A stretch of DNA of 64,000 bases. Origin: Bacillota bacterium (GTDB lineage Bacteria; Bacillota; Clostridia; Peptostreptococcales; Anaerovoracaceae). The position numbers and the translations under genes were made by a program. The stretch's first letter is position 1. Each line of letters begins with the position of its first letter. The DNA lies in NCBI GenBank assembly GCA_017416795.1, contig JAFQBD010000004.1, forward strand, positions 1 to 64,000. The letters run 5' to 3'. This document shows positions 1 through 9,412 of this stretch, piece by piece. The notes beneath the pieces were generated by a model, which was not told where the DNA came from, ran no database searches, and saw nothing but the letters and a program-made list of their open reading frames with translations.

Positions 1-327
1 GGCAGAATGTACAAGGAAGCTTTCGAAGACAGAAAACTGGCTCCAAAGAACCTGTCAAGATGTCTGGAAGACTCCGCTACACTTACTTCAAACTTCGTAC
101 CTTGGAACACTTGCGGAGCTACAATGTCAAGCTTCCTGCAGACTCCACAGTGGGGTGCAGGCGGATACGCACCATATGCTATCCTTAACTGGCTGAACCC
201 ACTCATTTCAATCTTCTATGGATTCACCGGAATCACAATGACTGAAATGACTGACGAAGAATATGCTGCTATCCTGGAAGCTAGAGAAGCTGATAAGGCT
301 GCTGCTGAAAAGGCTATGCAGGCTTAA
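1..327 (+). CDS. NhaC-type Na+/H+ antiporter, C-terminal part
   Basis: The reading frame is open from the first base, so the start lies outside the window and about 108 residues are visible. The visible part contains the pattern ALTSNFVPWNTCGATMSS followed by a hydrophobic segment, typical of the last transmembrane region of NhaC-family antiporters, which exchange cytoplasmic Na+ for protons or organic acids. The tail is a charged Ala/Glu/Lys-rich helix ending EKAMQA. A strong intrinsic terminator follows the stop. Family assignment rests only on the C-terminus; a different member of the ion transporter superfamily is possible. Confidence 0.75.
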   Translation, partial: GRMYKEAFEDRKLAPKNLSRCLEDSATLTSNFVPWNTCGATMSSFLQTPQWGAGGYAPYAILNWLNPLISIFYGFTGITMTEMTDEEYAAILEAREADKAAAEKAMQA

Positions 328-374
328 TCTAAAAGTTTAGATTAATATTACTTATTCAAATAAACACCTAAATG

Positions 375-412
375 ATAGGGCGACATGCTACAAAGCATGT
401 CGTCCTATTTTT
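375..412 (+). terminator. Intrinsic terminator after the antiporter gene
   Basis: Two 15-base arms (375-389 and 394-408) pair around the loop ACAA, with two G-T pairs near the base, followed by a T run. It closes the antiporter transcript. Confidence 0.85.
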
Positions 413-446
413 AATGTCCTCGTTGTGAGCATACTACTGAATTGAA

Positions 447-475
447 TTGTCAAACCATTATTTTTTTGGTATTAT
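447..475 (+). promoter_or_regulatory. Sigma-A-type promoter for the small membrane protein
   Basis: TTGTCA at 447-452 and TATTAT at 470-475 are separated by 17 bases. The start codon of the next gene is at 521 behind an AGGAGG site. Confidence 0.6.
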
Positions 476-520
476 TATATACATCTAAATAATAAGTACA
501 TAATAATACAGGAGGTCAAC

Positions 521-700
521 ATGGCTTTTAAAGGCAGAGGATTCAGAGATAAGAAAAAATTATTCACAGGCATAATGTGCACAGGATTTGGTTTGTTTTT
601 CTTCTTCTATGGTTTTACCCACACATTCACCGTAAGCAACGTAGTCTTCGGCACTCTTCTGTTGTATTTCGGAATAAGAAGCTTCTTCCTTGCAAGATAA
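521..700 (+). CDS. Small two-helix membrane protein, 59 residues
   Basis: A short gene with its own promoter and a perfect AGGAGG ribosome site (510-515), starting MAFKGRGFRDKKKLF. A basic N-terminus (residues 1-14) is followed by two hydrophobic stretches, about 16-31 (many Phe) and 38-57, separated by a short polar turn with HTFTVSN. It ends FFLAR. This fits a hairpin inserted in the membrane with both ends inside. No family is recognised and no function is proposed. The next gene begins 41 bases downstream, so the two may be cotranscribed. Confidence 0.7.
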   Translation: MAFKGRGFRDKKKLFTGIMCTGFGLFFFFYGFTHTFTVSNVVFGTLLLYFGIRSFFLAR

Positions 701-741
701 CTTTGTGTGTGATTTGATTATTTGATCATTGGAGATTTGAG

Positions 742-1962
742 ATGAATAAATTCAAAGAAATGATGAGAGACAGTACTTTTATAAGATGGAGCTTCTTCAT
801 CTTATTCAATGCTGTGCTTCTTTATATAATGTTCGGCGTCATAAAAAACCTGGGCGATATTTCAGAACAGGCGCTAAAGATAATAAACACTATAATCGAA
901 GCATTCTGGCCTTTGATAATCGGTCTCATACTGGCATACTTGCTCAATCCACTCTCAGAGCTTATAGATGACAAGCTTGTAGCTAAGCTCATCAAACTGC
1001 CTGATGATCCTATCAAAGCAGAAAAAAGAGAAGGCCTGAGACGTCTCATCAGTGTATTGTTTACAGTGATCTTGGTGATCGCAGCTATAATCGCCTTGAT
1101 GTACGGCTTCACTGTTCTTCTTATAGGCAAAGTCGTATTCAACGACCTATCAGCACTGATGGAAAGTTTCATGGCTGCATTGGTCAGCTATGAGGACACT
1201 TTCAGAAACTGGATAGCCACTAATATGCCTGACGGCATGCTTTCCGAAAAGCTGGGAGAGATCGCTACTTATGTGATGGGATGGCTAAGCGAAAACATCA
1301 GTGTCAGCAGCCTTATTGCTACATTTACCAATATCGGCGGCAGTGTGATCGATGTAGTCATAGGTGTGATAATTTCTATATACCTCATGAAAGACAAGAA
1401 GTTCTTCCTGGGATTATGGAGAAAGTTCCTCCACCTGACATTCCCGCAAAAGGGTAACGCAGTCATCACAGAGACTCTCAGCGAAGTAAATAATGTGTTG
1501 TCAAAATTTATAAGAGGTGCATTATTAGATGCTCTCTTTATCGCGATATTATCATCTATCGGGCTCTCGATAATGGGTCTGGAAGCTGCAGTATTCATCG
1601 GTGTGTTTGCCGGCATCTGCAACGTGATACCTTATTTCGGTCCTGTCATCGGAATGGTTCCTGCGTTTCTTATGGGCTTATTCACAGAAGGCTTCTGGGA
1701 AGGCGCTATAGCCGTCATCATACTGTTTGTTATCCAGCAGATAGACGCCAATCTGATTTACCCTAAGATAGTCGGTTCATCAACAGGACTCCACCCGCTG
1801 ATGGTACTTCTATCAGTAAGCGTGTTCGGATACTTTGGCGGCATCCTCGGAATGCTTCTGGCCGTGCCTATCGCAGGCGTTATACAAGTATTTGTAGTAA
1901 AATGGGCAACTAATAAAGAGAATAAGCTTTCTGTACAGAAAGAACCATCTGAAACTGAATAA
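742..1962 (+). CDS. AI-2E family transporter (PerM/YdiK-like permease)
   Basis: A 406-residue membrane protein of the AI-2E/PerM family (PF01594). Members form homo-oligomers in the membrane and have been linked to export of signalling molecules or Na+(Li+)/H+ antiport, so the substrate cannot be given. Paired N-terminal hydrophobic helices (about 16-65) are followed by a charged cytoplasmic loop near 72-98, and a C-terminal block of helices (about 255-390) holds the family-typical segments GVFAGICNVIPYFGP and GSSTGLHPLMVLLSV. The start at 742 has GGAG seven bases upstream. A terminator shared with the opposing malic enzyme gene follows. Confidence 0.88.
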   Translation: MNKFKEMMRDSTFIRWSFFILFNAVLLYIMFGVIKNLGDISEQALKIINTIIEAFWPLIIGLILAYLLNPLSELIDDKLVAKLIKLPDDPIKAEKREGLRRLISVLFTVILVIAAIIALMYGFTVLLIGKVVFNDLSALMESFMAALVSYEDTFRNWIATNMPDGMLSEKLGEIATYVMGWLSENISVSSLIATFTNIGGSVIDVVIGVIISIYLMKDKKFFLGLWRKFLHLTFPQKGNAVITETLSEVNNVLSKFIRGALLDALFIAILSSIGLSIMGLEAAVFIGVFAGICNVIPYFGPVIGMVPAFLMGLFTEGFWEGAIAVIILFVIQQIDANLIYPKIVGSSTGLHPLMVLLSVSVFGYFGGILGMLLAVPIAGVIQVFVVKWATNKENKLSVQKEPSETE

Positions 1963-1963
1963 C

Positions 1964-2003
1964 AAAAAGGACGATTTGAGAATATCTCAAACCGTCCTTT
2001 TTT
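1964..2003. terminator. Bidirectional terminator between permease and malic enzyme
   Basis: The arms AAAAAGGACG-TTTGAG and CTCAAA-CGTCCTTTTT pair around AATAT with one mismatch. A runs and T runs on both sides serve the two convergent genes. Confidence 0.85.
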
Positions 2004-2010
2004 ATGTTTG

Positions 2011-3171
2011 TTATTTATTATCTTTCCACGCTTTCTCTACAGCAGCCGCTACTATGTCCGCAGCTCCCGGGTAAAAAGCACTAGGTATTATATAGTCAGC
2101 TGTCATTTCTTCATCTTTTATGATCCCCGCAAGTGCAAAGGCTGCAGCCGTCTTCATCTCCTCTGTTATCCTCTTGGCTCTCGCAGCTAAAGCGCCTTTG
2201 AAAAGTCCCGGGAATATAAGCACATTATTGATCTGGTTTGGGTAATCTGAACGCCCTGTACCGATAACTGCAGCACCGGCTTCTTTCGCAAGATCAGGGA
2301 GGATCTCAGGTTCAGGATTAGCCATAGCGAAGATGATCGGCTCATCGTTCATGGATCTCACCATGTCTTGAGTAAGCACTTTAGCAGCAGAAACCCCAAT
2401 GAACAGATCTCTGCCTTTTACAGCATCGGCAAGAGTTCCTTTAAGGTCCTCTTTATTTGTTATCTCCGCAAGACGCCTCTTGGCCTCATTAAGGTCGCTG
2501 CGGTCAATCGAAAGGATTCCCTTGCTGTCGCATGCCACTATATCCTTTATCCCAAGATTCATAAGCATCTTAGCGATAGCAGTGCCGGCTGCACCCGCAC
2601 CGTTTATTACCGCCTTGATGGAATCCAGACGTCTGCCGGTGAATTTAGCAGAATTGATCACAGCTGCAGATACAACGACTGCTGTGCCGTGCTGATCATC
2701 GTGGAATACCGGGATATCTACGACGGCCTGAAGTTTCTCTTCGATTTCAAAACATCTGGGCGCCGATATGTCTTCAAGATTTATCCCGCCTAACGTAGGC
2801 GCAATATTCTTAACGATGTTCACTATCTCGTCTACATCTTGAGTTTCAAGGCAGATAGGAAAAGCGTCTATTCCCGCAAATTCCTTGAACAGCAATGATT
2901 TGCCGTCCATTACCGGGATCGATGCCAGCCCGCCAATGTTTCCAAGTCCCAAAACTGCAGACCCATCAGATACCACAGCTACTATATTTGATTTATTTGT
3001 ATACTTATATACGTCCTCAGGGTTTTCATGGATCTTTCTGCAAGGCTCCGCAACACCGGGAGTATATGCAGTAGATAAATCATCTTTGTTTTCTACCTTC
3101 ACCTTGCTTACAACGGCCATCTTACCCTTATTTTCTTCGTGCATTTTCAGCGATTCTTTATAGTAATCCAT
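2011..3171 (-). CDS. NAD(P)-dependent malic enzyme
   Basis: A 386-residue bacterial short-form malic enzyme, which oxidatively decarboxylates malate to pyruvate. Visible family motifs are AYTPGVAEPCRKI near residue 35, the catalytic-region segment SDGSAVLGLGNIG near 68, the substrate/metal segment ISAPRCFEIE and DDQHGTAVV, and the Rossmann motif INGAGAAGTA near 190. Length matches the short ~390-residue form without the phosphotransacetylase-like domain of MaeB. The start has GAGG upstream. It links C4 acids to the pyruvate pool and reducing equivalents used by the ferredoxin-dependent enzymes elsewhere in the window (inference). Cofactor preference is not evident. Confidence 0.92.
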   Translation of the reverse strand: MDYYKESLKMHEENKGKMAVVSKVKVENKDDLSTAYTPGVAEPCRKIHENPEDVYKYTNKSNIVAVVSDGSAVLGLGNIGGLASIPVMDGKSLLFKEFAGIDAFPICLETQDVDEIVNIVKNIAPTLGGINLEDISAPRCFEIEEKLQAVVDIPVFHDDQHGTAVVVSAAVINSAKFTGRRLDSIKAVINGAGAAGTAIAKMLMNLGIKDIVACDSKGILSIDRSDLNEAKRRLAEITNKEDLKGTLADAVKGRDLFIGVSAAKVLTQDMVRSMNDEPIIFAMANPEPEILPDLAKEAGAAVIGTGRSDYPNQINNVLIFPGLFKGALAARAKRITEEMKTAAAFALAGIIKDEEMTADYIIPSAFYPGAADIVAAAVEKAWKDNK

Positions 3172-3223
3172 TTTATTCCTCTTGTATGAAGAGTGCGCCT
3201 AATCAGCGCACTCTTTAATTATG

Positions 3224-4864
3224 CTATTTAGCTGGCTTCCATGAGGTCTTAAGGCCCACGATCTTGTTAAATACTTTTTCGTCGTCAGTAGTCAGTTTTT
3301 CGTCAGCGATATAATATCCTTTTCTGAAGAACTGGAATCTTTCACCCGGCTTAGCTTCTTTGATCATCGGTTCAGCATATCCAATAGTTTCAACTACAGA
3401 TTCCGGATTCATGATCTGTTCACCGTTCTCATCATCGATCATCAGGTGGTCGTAATTTCTGATCTTGATCTGCACTGCTGTTTTGGCATCTACCCAGTGG
3501 ATAGTTCCCTTAACCTTACGACCTTCGAATCCACTGCCGCTTCTTGTTTCAGGATCGTATGTGCAGTGGAGTTCCTTGATGCTTCCGTCTTCATTCTTGA
3601 TAACATCGTTACATGTGATGAAATATGCACCCTTGAATCTGACTTCGTTTCCAGGGAAGAGTCTAAAGTACTTCTTCACAGGAACTTCCATGAAATCGTC
3701 GCCATCAACATAGAGTTCTCTGCTGAATGGTACCATACGATTACCCATTTCAGGAACCTCTCTGTTATTTTCGATTTCCATCTCTTCAGTCTGGTCTTCA
3801 GGATAATTTGTGATCACTACCTTGATAGGGTTTTCGACAACATTTCTGCTTTCGACTTTGTTCTTAAGGTCTTCTCTCACACAATGTTCCAGAAGTCCAA
3901 CATCTACCATGCTGTTCGCCTTGGCAACTCCTATTCTTTCGCAGAAGTCTCTGACTGCCTCAGGTGTATATCCTCTTCTTCTGATACCTGCGATGGTTGG
4001 CATTCTAGGATCATCCCATCCTTCTACAGTTCCTTCATCTACCATCTTCTTCAGGTATCTCTTACTCATAACTGTATTTGTCAGGTTAAGTCTGGCAAAT
4101 TCTATCTGCTGAGGTGGTGTAGGCCACTTGCCGATAGCCTGAAGCACCCAGTCATAGAGTGGTCTGTGGTCTTCGAATTCCAGAGTGCAGATAGAGTGGG
4201 TGATCCCTTCGATAGCATCTTCGATAGGATGCGCATAGTCATACATAGGATAGATGCACCACTTGTCTCCCGTATTATGATGTTCTGCATGAGCGATCCT
4301 GTAGATGACAGGGTCTCTCATATTCATATTAGGAGAAGCCATGTCTATCTTTGCTCTCAGAACTTTTTCTCCGTCAGCATATTTGCCTTCTCTCATTTCT
4401 TCGAAAAGCTGCAGGTTTTCTTCTATGCTTCTGTTTCTGTAAGGGCTCTCTTTTCCCGGTTCCTTCAGAGTTCCTCTATATTCTCTTATCTGATCCGCAT
4501 TAAGATCGCATACATATGCCTTGCCGTCTTTGATGAGCTTAACAGCACATTCATACATTTCATCAAAGTAATCTGAAGCCCACAGTCTATGTTCCCATTC
4601 GAATCCCAGCCATCTAACGTCTGCTTCGATGGAGTTTACATATTCCATATCTTCCTTAACAGGATTCGTATCATCGTATCTCAAGTTACACTTGCCGCCA
4701 TATTTCTGAGCAGTAGTGAAGTTGAGGCATATTGATTTCGCATGTCCTATATGGAGATATCCATTAGGCTCAGGTGGGAATCTGGTGTGGACCTTATCTC
4801 CGTATTTCTGAGCTTCCAGATCCTTGTCTATGATATTGTGTATAAAGTTATTGATTTCTGCCAT
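3224..4864 (-). CDS. glnS: Glutaminyl-tRNA synthetase
   Basis: A 546-residue class I synthetase that charges tRNA-Gln. Motifs are [15 protein letters not shown] (HIGH box, about residues 30-45), the GlnRS-typical EDHRPLYDW, and the KMSKS variant VMSKRYLK near 270, followed by the two beta-barrel anticodon-binding domains. The length is typical. An upstream in-frame ATG at 4879 overlaps the GGAGG sequence, so the ATG at 4864 (MAEINN), correctly spaced behind that site, is preferred. No T-box leader is seen. GlnRS is less common in Firmicutes than the GatCAB transamidation route and is usually explained by lateral acquisition (established knowledge). Confidence 0.95.
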   Translation of the reverse strand: MAEINNFIHNIIDKDLEAQKYGDKVHTRFPPEPNGYLHIGHAKSICLNFTTAQKYGGKCNLRYDDTNPVKEDMEYVNSIEADVRWLGFEWEHRLWASDYFDEMYECAVKLIKDGKAYVCDLNADQIREYRGTLKEPGKESPYRNRSIEENLQLFEEMREGKYADGEKVLRAKIDMASPNMNMRDPVIYRIAHAEHHNTGDKWCIYPMYDYAHPIEDAIEGITHSICTLEFEDHRPLYDWVLQAIGKWPTPPQQIEFARLNLTNTVMSKRYLKKMVDEGTVEGWDDPRMPTIAGIRRRGYTPEAVRDFCERIGVAKANSMVDVGLLEHCVREDLKNKVESRNVVENPIKVVITNYPEDQTEEMEIENNREVPEMGNRMVPFSRELYVDGDDFMEVPVKKYFRLFPGNEVRFKGAYFITCNDVIKNEDGSIKELHCTYDPETRSGSGFEGRKVKGTIHWVDAKTAVQIKIRNYDHLMIDDENGEQIMNPESVVETIGYAEPMIKEAKPGERFQFFRKGYYIADEKLTTDDEKVFNKIVGLKTSWKPAK

Positions 4865-4954
4865 AGTATACCTCCGCATATGGTCTATTCTAACTTGTCC
4901 GGCACATACTATACACCTGACAGTTCATTATAACAAAACTCATCATATATTTGC

Positions 4955-4985
4955 AATATAAAAGGACTCGGAAATCCGAGTCCTT
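4955..4985 (-). terminator. Intrinsic terminator after thiolase
   Basis: A perfect stem AAGGACTCGG/CCGAGTCCTT (4962-4985) with loop AAAT. On the minus strand it is followed by TTTTATATT. It lies between thiolase and glnS and separates the two transcripts. Confidence 0.85.
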
Positions 4986-5007
4986 ATGTAGATCATGATG
5001 TGAAATC

Positions 5008-6186
5008 TTATCTTTCTACGATAACAGTTGTTCCCTGTCCACCGCCGATGCACAGAGTAGCCATACCAGTCTTGGAATCTCTCTTGATCATTTCGTAGAT
5101 CAGAGTTACCAGGATTCTAGCGCCGGATGCTCCGATAGGGTGTCCCAGAGCGATAGCTCCGCCGTTAACGTTAACCTTTTCCATGTCGAATCCCAGATCC
5201 TTAGCTACTGCTACTGACTGAGCTGCGAATGCTTCGTTAGCTTCGATCAGGTCGATGTCTTCGATCTTCAGACCAGCCTTGTCCATAGCCTTCTGACAAG
5301 CAGGAACAGGACCGATACCCATGATAGCAGGGTCAACACCTGCAGATGCATATGACTTGATTGTGCAAAGAGGCTTGATTCCCAGTTCATCAGCCTTTTC
5401 CTTTGACATAACAACGAGAGCTGCTGCTGCATCGTTGATACCTGAAGCGTTAGCTGCAGTTACGATACCGTCTTTCTTGAATGCAGGTCTAAGCTTAGCG
5501 ATACCTTCAGCTGTTACGCCTTCCTTTGGATATTCGTCAGTATCGAATACCTTAGGATCGCCCTTCTTCTGAGGGATTTCTACAGGAACGATTTCATCCT
5601 TGAACTTGCCTGCTGCGATAGCTGCACAAGCCTTCTGCTGTGAAGATGCTGCGAAAGCGTCCAGTTCTTCTCTAGTCAGTCCCCACTGTTCGCATACGTT
5701 TTCAGCAGTGATGCCCATGTGATAGTTATTGAATGCACAAGTCAGACCATCGTTAGTCATCATGTCGATGATCTTATTGTCGTTCATTCTTGCTCCCCAT
5801 CTAGCTGTTGGGATGCAGTAACCTGCTGCTGACATGTTTTCTGTACCGCCTGCGATAACGATATCTGCATCGCCTGCCTTGATCATCTGTGCAGCCAGTG
5901 AAACTGTTCTCAGACCTGAACCGCAAACCTTATTCAGAGTCATTGCAGGAACTTCCTTAGGAATTCCGGCATCCATAGCAGCCTGTCTTGCAACGTTCTG
6001 TCCCAGACCACCCTGGAGTACGCAGCCGTACAGTACTTCGTCGATAGTAGCAGGATCGATTCCGGCTCTATTGATAGCTTCCTTGATAGCGATAGCGCCC
6101 AGTGTTCTTGCTGCTGTGCCCTTAAGTGAACCGCCGAAGCTTCCAAGTGGTGTTCTTACAGCACTTGCGATTACAACATCTCTCAT
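5008..6186 (-). CDS. thlA: Acetyl-CoA acetyltransferase (thiolase)
   Basis: A 392-residue biosynthetic-type thiolase joining two acetyl-CoA into acetoacetyl-CoA, the entry to butyrate/C4 chemistry, or the reverse in degradation. The catalytic cysteine lies in [11 protein letters not shown] near residue 88, and the C-terminal motifs [23 protein letters not shown] and CIGGGQG carry the catalytic His and second Cys. The start has AGGAGG six to seven bases upstream. A palindrome resembling a shortened Rex site sits just upstream of the ribosome site. The gene stands alone: no hbd/crt/bcd genes are adjacent. Confidence 0.95.
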   Translation of the reverse strand: MRDVVIASAVRTPLGSFGGSLKGTAARTLGAIAIKEAINRAGIDPATIDEVLYGCVLQGGLGQNVARQAAMDAGIPKEVPAMTLNKVCGSGLRTVSLAAQMIKAGDADIVIAGGTENMSAAGYCIPTARWGARMNDNKIIDMMTNDGLTCAFNNYHMGITAENVCEQWGLTREELDAFAASSQQKACAAIAAGKFKDEIVPVEIPQKKGDPKVFDTDEYPKEGVTAEGIAKLRPAFKKDGIVTAANASGINDAAAALVVMSKEKADELGIKPLCTIKSYASAGVDPAIMGIGPVPACQKAMDKAGLKIEDIDLIEANEAFAAQSVAVAKDLGFDMEKVNVNGGAIALGHPIGASGARILVTLIYEMIKRDSKTGMATLCIGGGQGTTVIVER

Positions 6187-6206
6187 AATTAATTTCCTCC
6201 TTAAAT

Positions 6207-6223
6207 ATGTTAACTTTTAACAT
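6207..6223 (-). promoter_or_regulatory. Rex-like palindromic operator upstream of thiolase
   Basis: The 17-base palindrome ATGTTAA-N3-TTAACAT lies 10 bases upstream of the thiolase ribosome site. The half-sites match the clostridial Rex half-site TTGTTAA at six of seven positions, but the spacer is three bases rather than the usual four. Rex (NADH-sensing repressor) control of thl genes is known in Clostridium, so this is a candidate only. Confidence 0.4.
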
Positions 6224-6249
6224 TGCAAAATGTTTAAACTAATTAAAAA

Positions 6250-7182
6250 CTACTTGAATACTCCGATATATTTTTCGATGAGCTTCACAGGTTTATATGA
6301 TAATTTGGCCTTCCTCAGATTAGGTATGCCCATATCTTCTTCCCTGTTTATATATTTTGCCTTCGCCGCAACATTGCGACAGAATTCATTATTTATCGCC
6401 TGATACAGACCTCTGAATTCCACATTCGCCTTCTCGACATGTTCGGTTATAGTCTTCTTGCCCAGCTTTCCCCCGATAGCCAGCGCCTCTATATTGCCAT
6501 CTATCAGGATAGCCCCTGCACTATATCCTACCGCTTCGATATTTTTAAACACATCTTCCATGGCCTGCTCTTCCATCTTGAGCATTTCCATCTCATGCGC
6601 GGGAACTTCTTTTCTCTTATTGAAGTCAGATATGAATCTCATGGCATCATCAGCCATATCTGAAGTCAGCTCAACGTATTCATATTCATACGTCTTCTTG
6701 AAATAATTCAGGTGGTTTTTCTTGCTGTGAAAAGCCTTTCCCTTAAGATCGATCAGCTCCTGAGTGAGATATATATAATCGTAATTAGGTCTGTCGTCTA
6801 TAAAATGCATTTCCGGAACAGCTTCTTTGATGATCTCCATCACGTGGAAAGGCACAAGTCTCAAGCTGAAAGGCTGCCCTTTCTTCTCAAAGTGTTCTTT
6901 GGCTTTATATATGGTTTCTCTAAGAGCATCATTATCGTACTCTCCGGTCGCAGTCAGAGGAGGGAACATAAACGGAAGTTCTATGCCATCTTCCAGTTCA
7001 AGGTGACTTATGCCTGAAATACACATATATTCGCCCATCATATCCCAGCTGAACTTATTTATGTCACGCCACATGTACTGAGCCGAAAAAGATAGTCCCG
7101 ACGTCTTATATTCATACCCATTCAAATATTGCTCTAAAATCTCTCTGTTGTCAATGGATATCTCGTTATTAAACATGTACAT
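6250..7182 (-). CDS. DUF2156 phosphatidylglycerol lysyltransferase-like protein
   Basis: A soluble 310-residue protein of the DUF2156 / LPG-synthase C-terminal family, a tandem GNAT fold. The segments SKKNHLNYFKKTY (about 152-165), FNKRKE and the C-terminal YINREEDMGIPNLRKAKLSY are family hallmarks; in relatives the fold transfers an aminoacyl or acyl group. The transmembrane flippase half of MprF is absent, so membrane-lipid aminoacylation is not implied. The start is supported by GGGAGA upstream. Sixty-three bases separate it from thiolase and a different transcript is likely. The substrate is unknown. Confidence 0.8.
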   Translation of the reverse strand: MYMFNNEISIDNREILEQYLNGYEYKTSGLSFSAQYMWRDINKFSWDMMGEYMCISGISHLELEDGIELPFMFPPLTATGEYDNDALRETIYKAKEHFEKKGQPFSLRLVPFHVMEIIKEAVPEMHFIDDRPNYDYIYLTQELIDLKGKAFHSKKNHLNYFKKTYEYEYVELTSDMADDAMRFISDFNKRKEVPAHEMEMLKMEEQAMEDVFKNIEAVGYSAGAILIDGNIEALAIGGKLGKKTITEHVEKANVEFRGLYQAINNEFCRNVAAKAKYINREEDMGIPNLRKAKLSYKPVKLIEKYIGVFK

Positions 7183-7213
7183 TTATTGTCTTTCTCCCGA
7201 TCCCTTTGTTTGA

Positions 7214-7759
7214 TTATTTCACTATGGCTGAAACAGCTTTGAAACCGTCAGCCTTGGAGTCTCTCAAGATCTCATACAGGATCGCTTCATAAGTAGTGAT
7301 AGCCGCTCCCGCTTCTCCCATTCTTGTGATCCCCCACAGTTTGTCTTCTTCGCTTCTTGATGATATGCAGTCCACTGCCAGATACACATTATATCCCGCA
7401 TCCAAAAGCTGCAGAACTGTCTGCTGCACGCAGATATGTGCCTCGATGCCGAAAACGATGATATCTTTCTTGCCGAGAGCTTCCAGCCTTGAAACGAATT
7501 CTTCATTTGCCATGCAGCTGAATGAATTCTTTTCAACATGTTCGAACTCACCTAAAGCTTCTGCGATAGACGGTATCGTTTCACCTATTCCCTTAGTATA
7601 CTGCTGAGTAACGATTCCCGGTATACCAAGCGCATTAAGCCCTTTAACGAGTTTTATTGTTTTTTCTTCCAGCTTCTCCGTACCGCTCATTACCGGCATC
7701 AGTTTTTCCTGAAAATCTATAGCAACATAAGCTGCATTTTCTCTAACGATCATACTCAT
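7214..7759 (-). CDS. Isochorismatase-family cysteine hydrolase
   Basis: A 181-residue alpha/beta hydrolase of the isochorismatase/nicotinamidase family. The Asp-Lys-Cys triad fits D in AYVAIDFQEKL (near residue 15), K in the middle of the chain, and C in IVFGIEAHICVQQT with the usual non-prolyl cis peptide. The ATG at 7759 forms an ATGA overlap with the SurE stop and has GGAGG nine bases upstream, so it is chosen over the ATG at 7774, which lies inside that ribosome site. Translational coupling to surE is likely. The specific amide or ester substrate cannot be deduced. Confidence 0.85.
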   Translation of the reverse strand: MSMIVRENAAYVAIDFQEKLMPVMSGTEKLEEKTIKLVKGLNALGIPGIVTQQYTKGIGETIPSIAEALGEFEHVEKNSFSCMANEEFVSRLEALGKKDIIVFGIEAHICVQQTVLQLLDAGYNVYLAVDCISSRSEEDKLWGITRMGEAGAAITTYEAILYEILRDSKADGFKAVSAIVK

Positions 7760-8520
7760 TTGCCTATCCTCCATTCACCGATTTCCTTTGCCAGTCTATA
7801 GTCAGTCAGGTCGCTGTGAAGCGGTGTTATGGATGCATACCCATCCTGATCGGCTATGACGTCTACTGTTTCCGGCAGATCTTCATAAACAACAGGATCT
7901 CCTGTATACATGTATCCTGTCCTGCCGTCTTCCATCTCTACCGGCACAAAAACTTCTTTGTATTCTCTAGGTCCCAAGGTGGTGAACCTCAAGCCTTTTA
8001 TCTCTTCTTTCGGCAGGTTCGGCGTGTTTATATTCAGCACAGTCTTCGGAGACATCTTGTCATATGCTTTTTTTACAGCTTCTACTGCAAGTTCGCACGC
8101 ATATTCGAAATGTTCAGCTTCGTGGCTGTTTACCGATACCGCCGCTGCAGGCACGCCTAAAAGGGAACCTTCTATTGCGGCTGATACTGTACCGGAGTAC
8201 AGGGTGTCAGTCCCCAGATTCCCTCCATGATTGATGCCTGAAAATACCATGTCCACCTTGATGCCTTTTTGTTCAAGCACCCTCATCCCGATCTTGACAC
8301 AGTCGGCAGGTGTCCCTGATACCTTCAGTGCATATTCTGCATTTTCAAAAATTTCTTCTTCAATAGTTATTGGTTTTGAGACTGTGATGCCGTGACCGCT
8401 GGCACTTCTCTGACTTTCCGGCGCACATACATAAACTGTTGCTACTTCAGAAAGAGCGTTCACCAGCTCATGTATGCCTCTAGCCTGAATGCCGTCGTCA
8501 TTGGCCACTAATATATTCAT
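7756..8520 (-). CDS. surE: 5'/3'-nucleotidase SurE
   Basis: A 254-residue SurE phosphatase that dephosphorylates nucleoside monophosphates in a metal-dependent way. It opens MNILVANDDGIQARGI, where the DD pair (residues 8-9) binds metal. Further motifs are PESQRSASGHGIT, SGTPADCV and FSGINHGGNLG, all conserved. The ATG at 8520 with GAGGT eight bases upstream gives the canonical N-terminus; an upstream ATG at 8535 adds five non-conserved residues. The gene overlaps the downstream hydrolase by four bases. Confidence 0.95.
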   Translation of the reverse strand: MNILVANDDGIQARGIHELVNALSEVATVYVCAPESQRSASGHGITVSKPITIEEEIFENAEYALKVSGTPADCVKIGMRVLEQKGIKVDMVFSGINHGGNLGTDTLYSGTVSAAIEGSLLGVPAAAVSVNSHEAEHFEYACELAVEAVKKAYDKMSPKTVLNINTPNLPKEEIKGLRFTTLGPREYKEVFVPVEMEDGRTGYMYTGDPVVYEDLPETVDVIADQDGYASITPLHSDLTDYRLAKEIGEWRIGK

Positions 8521-8572
8521 AAGCTTATACCTCATTTGTCTATAATAATATTATATTATAGCACAAACTTGC

Positions 8573-9298
8573 TTAATCGCCCAGCACTTTTCCTATAGAA
8601 TCATTTATTACCAGTGTCGCCTGACTATCATATCCCGTTTCTGATTTGTTTATAAGGATAAGGTCATCGCCTCTGAAATAATTGATAAGTCCCGCTGCAG
8701 GGTATACTACGAGAGAAGTCCCTCCCACGATCATAGTGTCTGCCTCGCTTATGGCCTTCACCGCACCCATGATCACTGAGTCATCGAGAGGTTCCTCATA
8801 GAGGACTACATCAGGTTTTACCAACCCTCCGCACTTTTCACAATGAGGCATGCCCTTATGACAATTGTCTTCATCCATGATGTAATCAAGATCATATTTG
8901 GCACCGCAGTCCATACATACATTGCGAAGCACAGATCCGTGCAGTTCATACACAGCCTTACTTCCTGCCTTTTGATGAAGCCCATCGATGTTCTGAGTCA
9001 CAACAGCAGTGAGCTTACCTTCTGCTTCCAGCTTAGCAAGGGCCAAATGCGCCTTATTTGGCTGTGCATCGGGATATATCAGGTTCTTCTTGTAATAATC
9101 ATAGAACTTTTCTGTATGGTTCATGAAAAATGTTCTGGACAGCATATGCTCCGGCGAATAGCCGTAATCATTCATAGCCTTATATAGTCCTGCTTCAGAT
9201 CTGAAATCGGGAATGTTCGACTCTGTGCTTACACCCGCACCACCGAAGAACACGACTTTTTTACTTCTATCCAGCACTTCTTTTACTCTAATATCCAT
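8573..9298 (-). CDS. cobB: NAD-dependent protein deacylase (sirtuin)
   Basis: A 241-residue class U/III-like sirtuin that removes acetyl or other acyl groups from lysines using NAD+. The motif GAGVSTESNIPDFRS spans residues 20-34, QNIDGLHQKAGS begins at 102, and the catalytic histidine is H120 in YELHGS. A zinc ribbon follows (CMDCG and a later CEKCGG pair) and the NAD site GGTSLVVYPAAGL is near the C-terminus. AAGGAG lies just upstream of the start. It probably counters lysine acylation from acetyl- or butyryl-CoA (inference). Confidence 0.95.
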   Translation of the reverse strand: MDIRVKEVLDRSKKVVFFGGAGVSTESNIPDFRSEAGLYKAMNDYGYSPEHMLSRTFFMNHTEKFYDYYKKNLIYPDAQPNKAHLALAKLEAEGKLTAVVTQNIDGLHQKAGSKAVYELHGSVLRNVCMDCGAKYDLDYIMDEDNCHKGMPHCEKCGGLVKPDVVLYEEPLDDSVIMGAVKAISEADTMIVGGTSLVVYPAAGLINYFRGDDLILINKSETGYDSQATLVINDSIGKVLGD

Positions 9299-9369
9299 AG
9301 AATCTCCTTGTTTGAAACTAATCTGTAATCAGATTCGCCGATCCTATTCGGCGGACTACTTGAAAATAT

Positions 9370-9412
9370 CAAAAACACCAGCGACAGTGTCCGCTTTGTC
9401 GCTAGGCGCTGG
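9370..9412 (-). terminator. Terminator overlapping the AIM24-like stop codon
   Basis: CCAGCG and CGCTGG arms with an inner GCGACA/TGTCGC pair form a stem that begins before the stop codon of the gene ending at 9402. On the minus strand it is followed by TGTTTTTG. Confidence 0.6.

Noticed and set aside
3446..4576. Long open frame (376 codons) antisense to glnS
   Set aside because: A shadow of the strongly conserved glnS on the opposite strand; no ribosome site and no recognisable domains.
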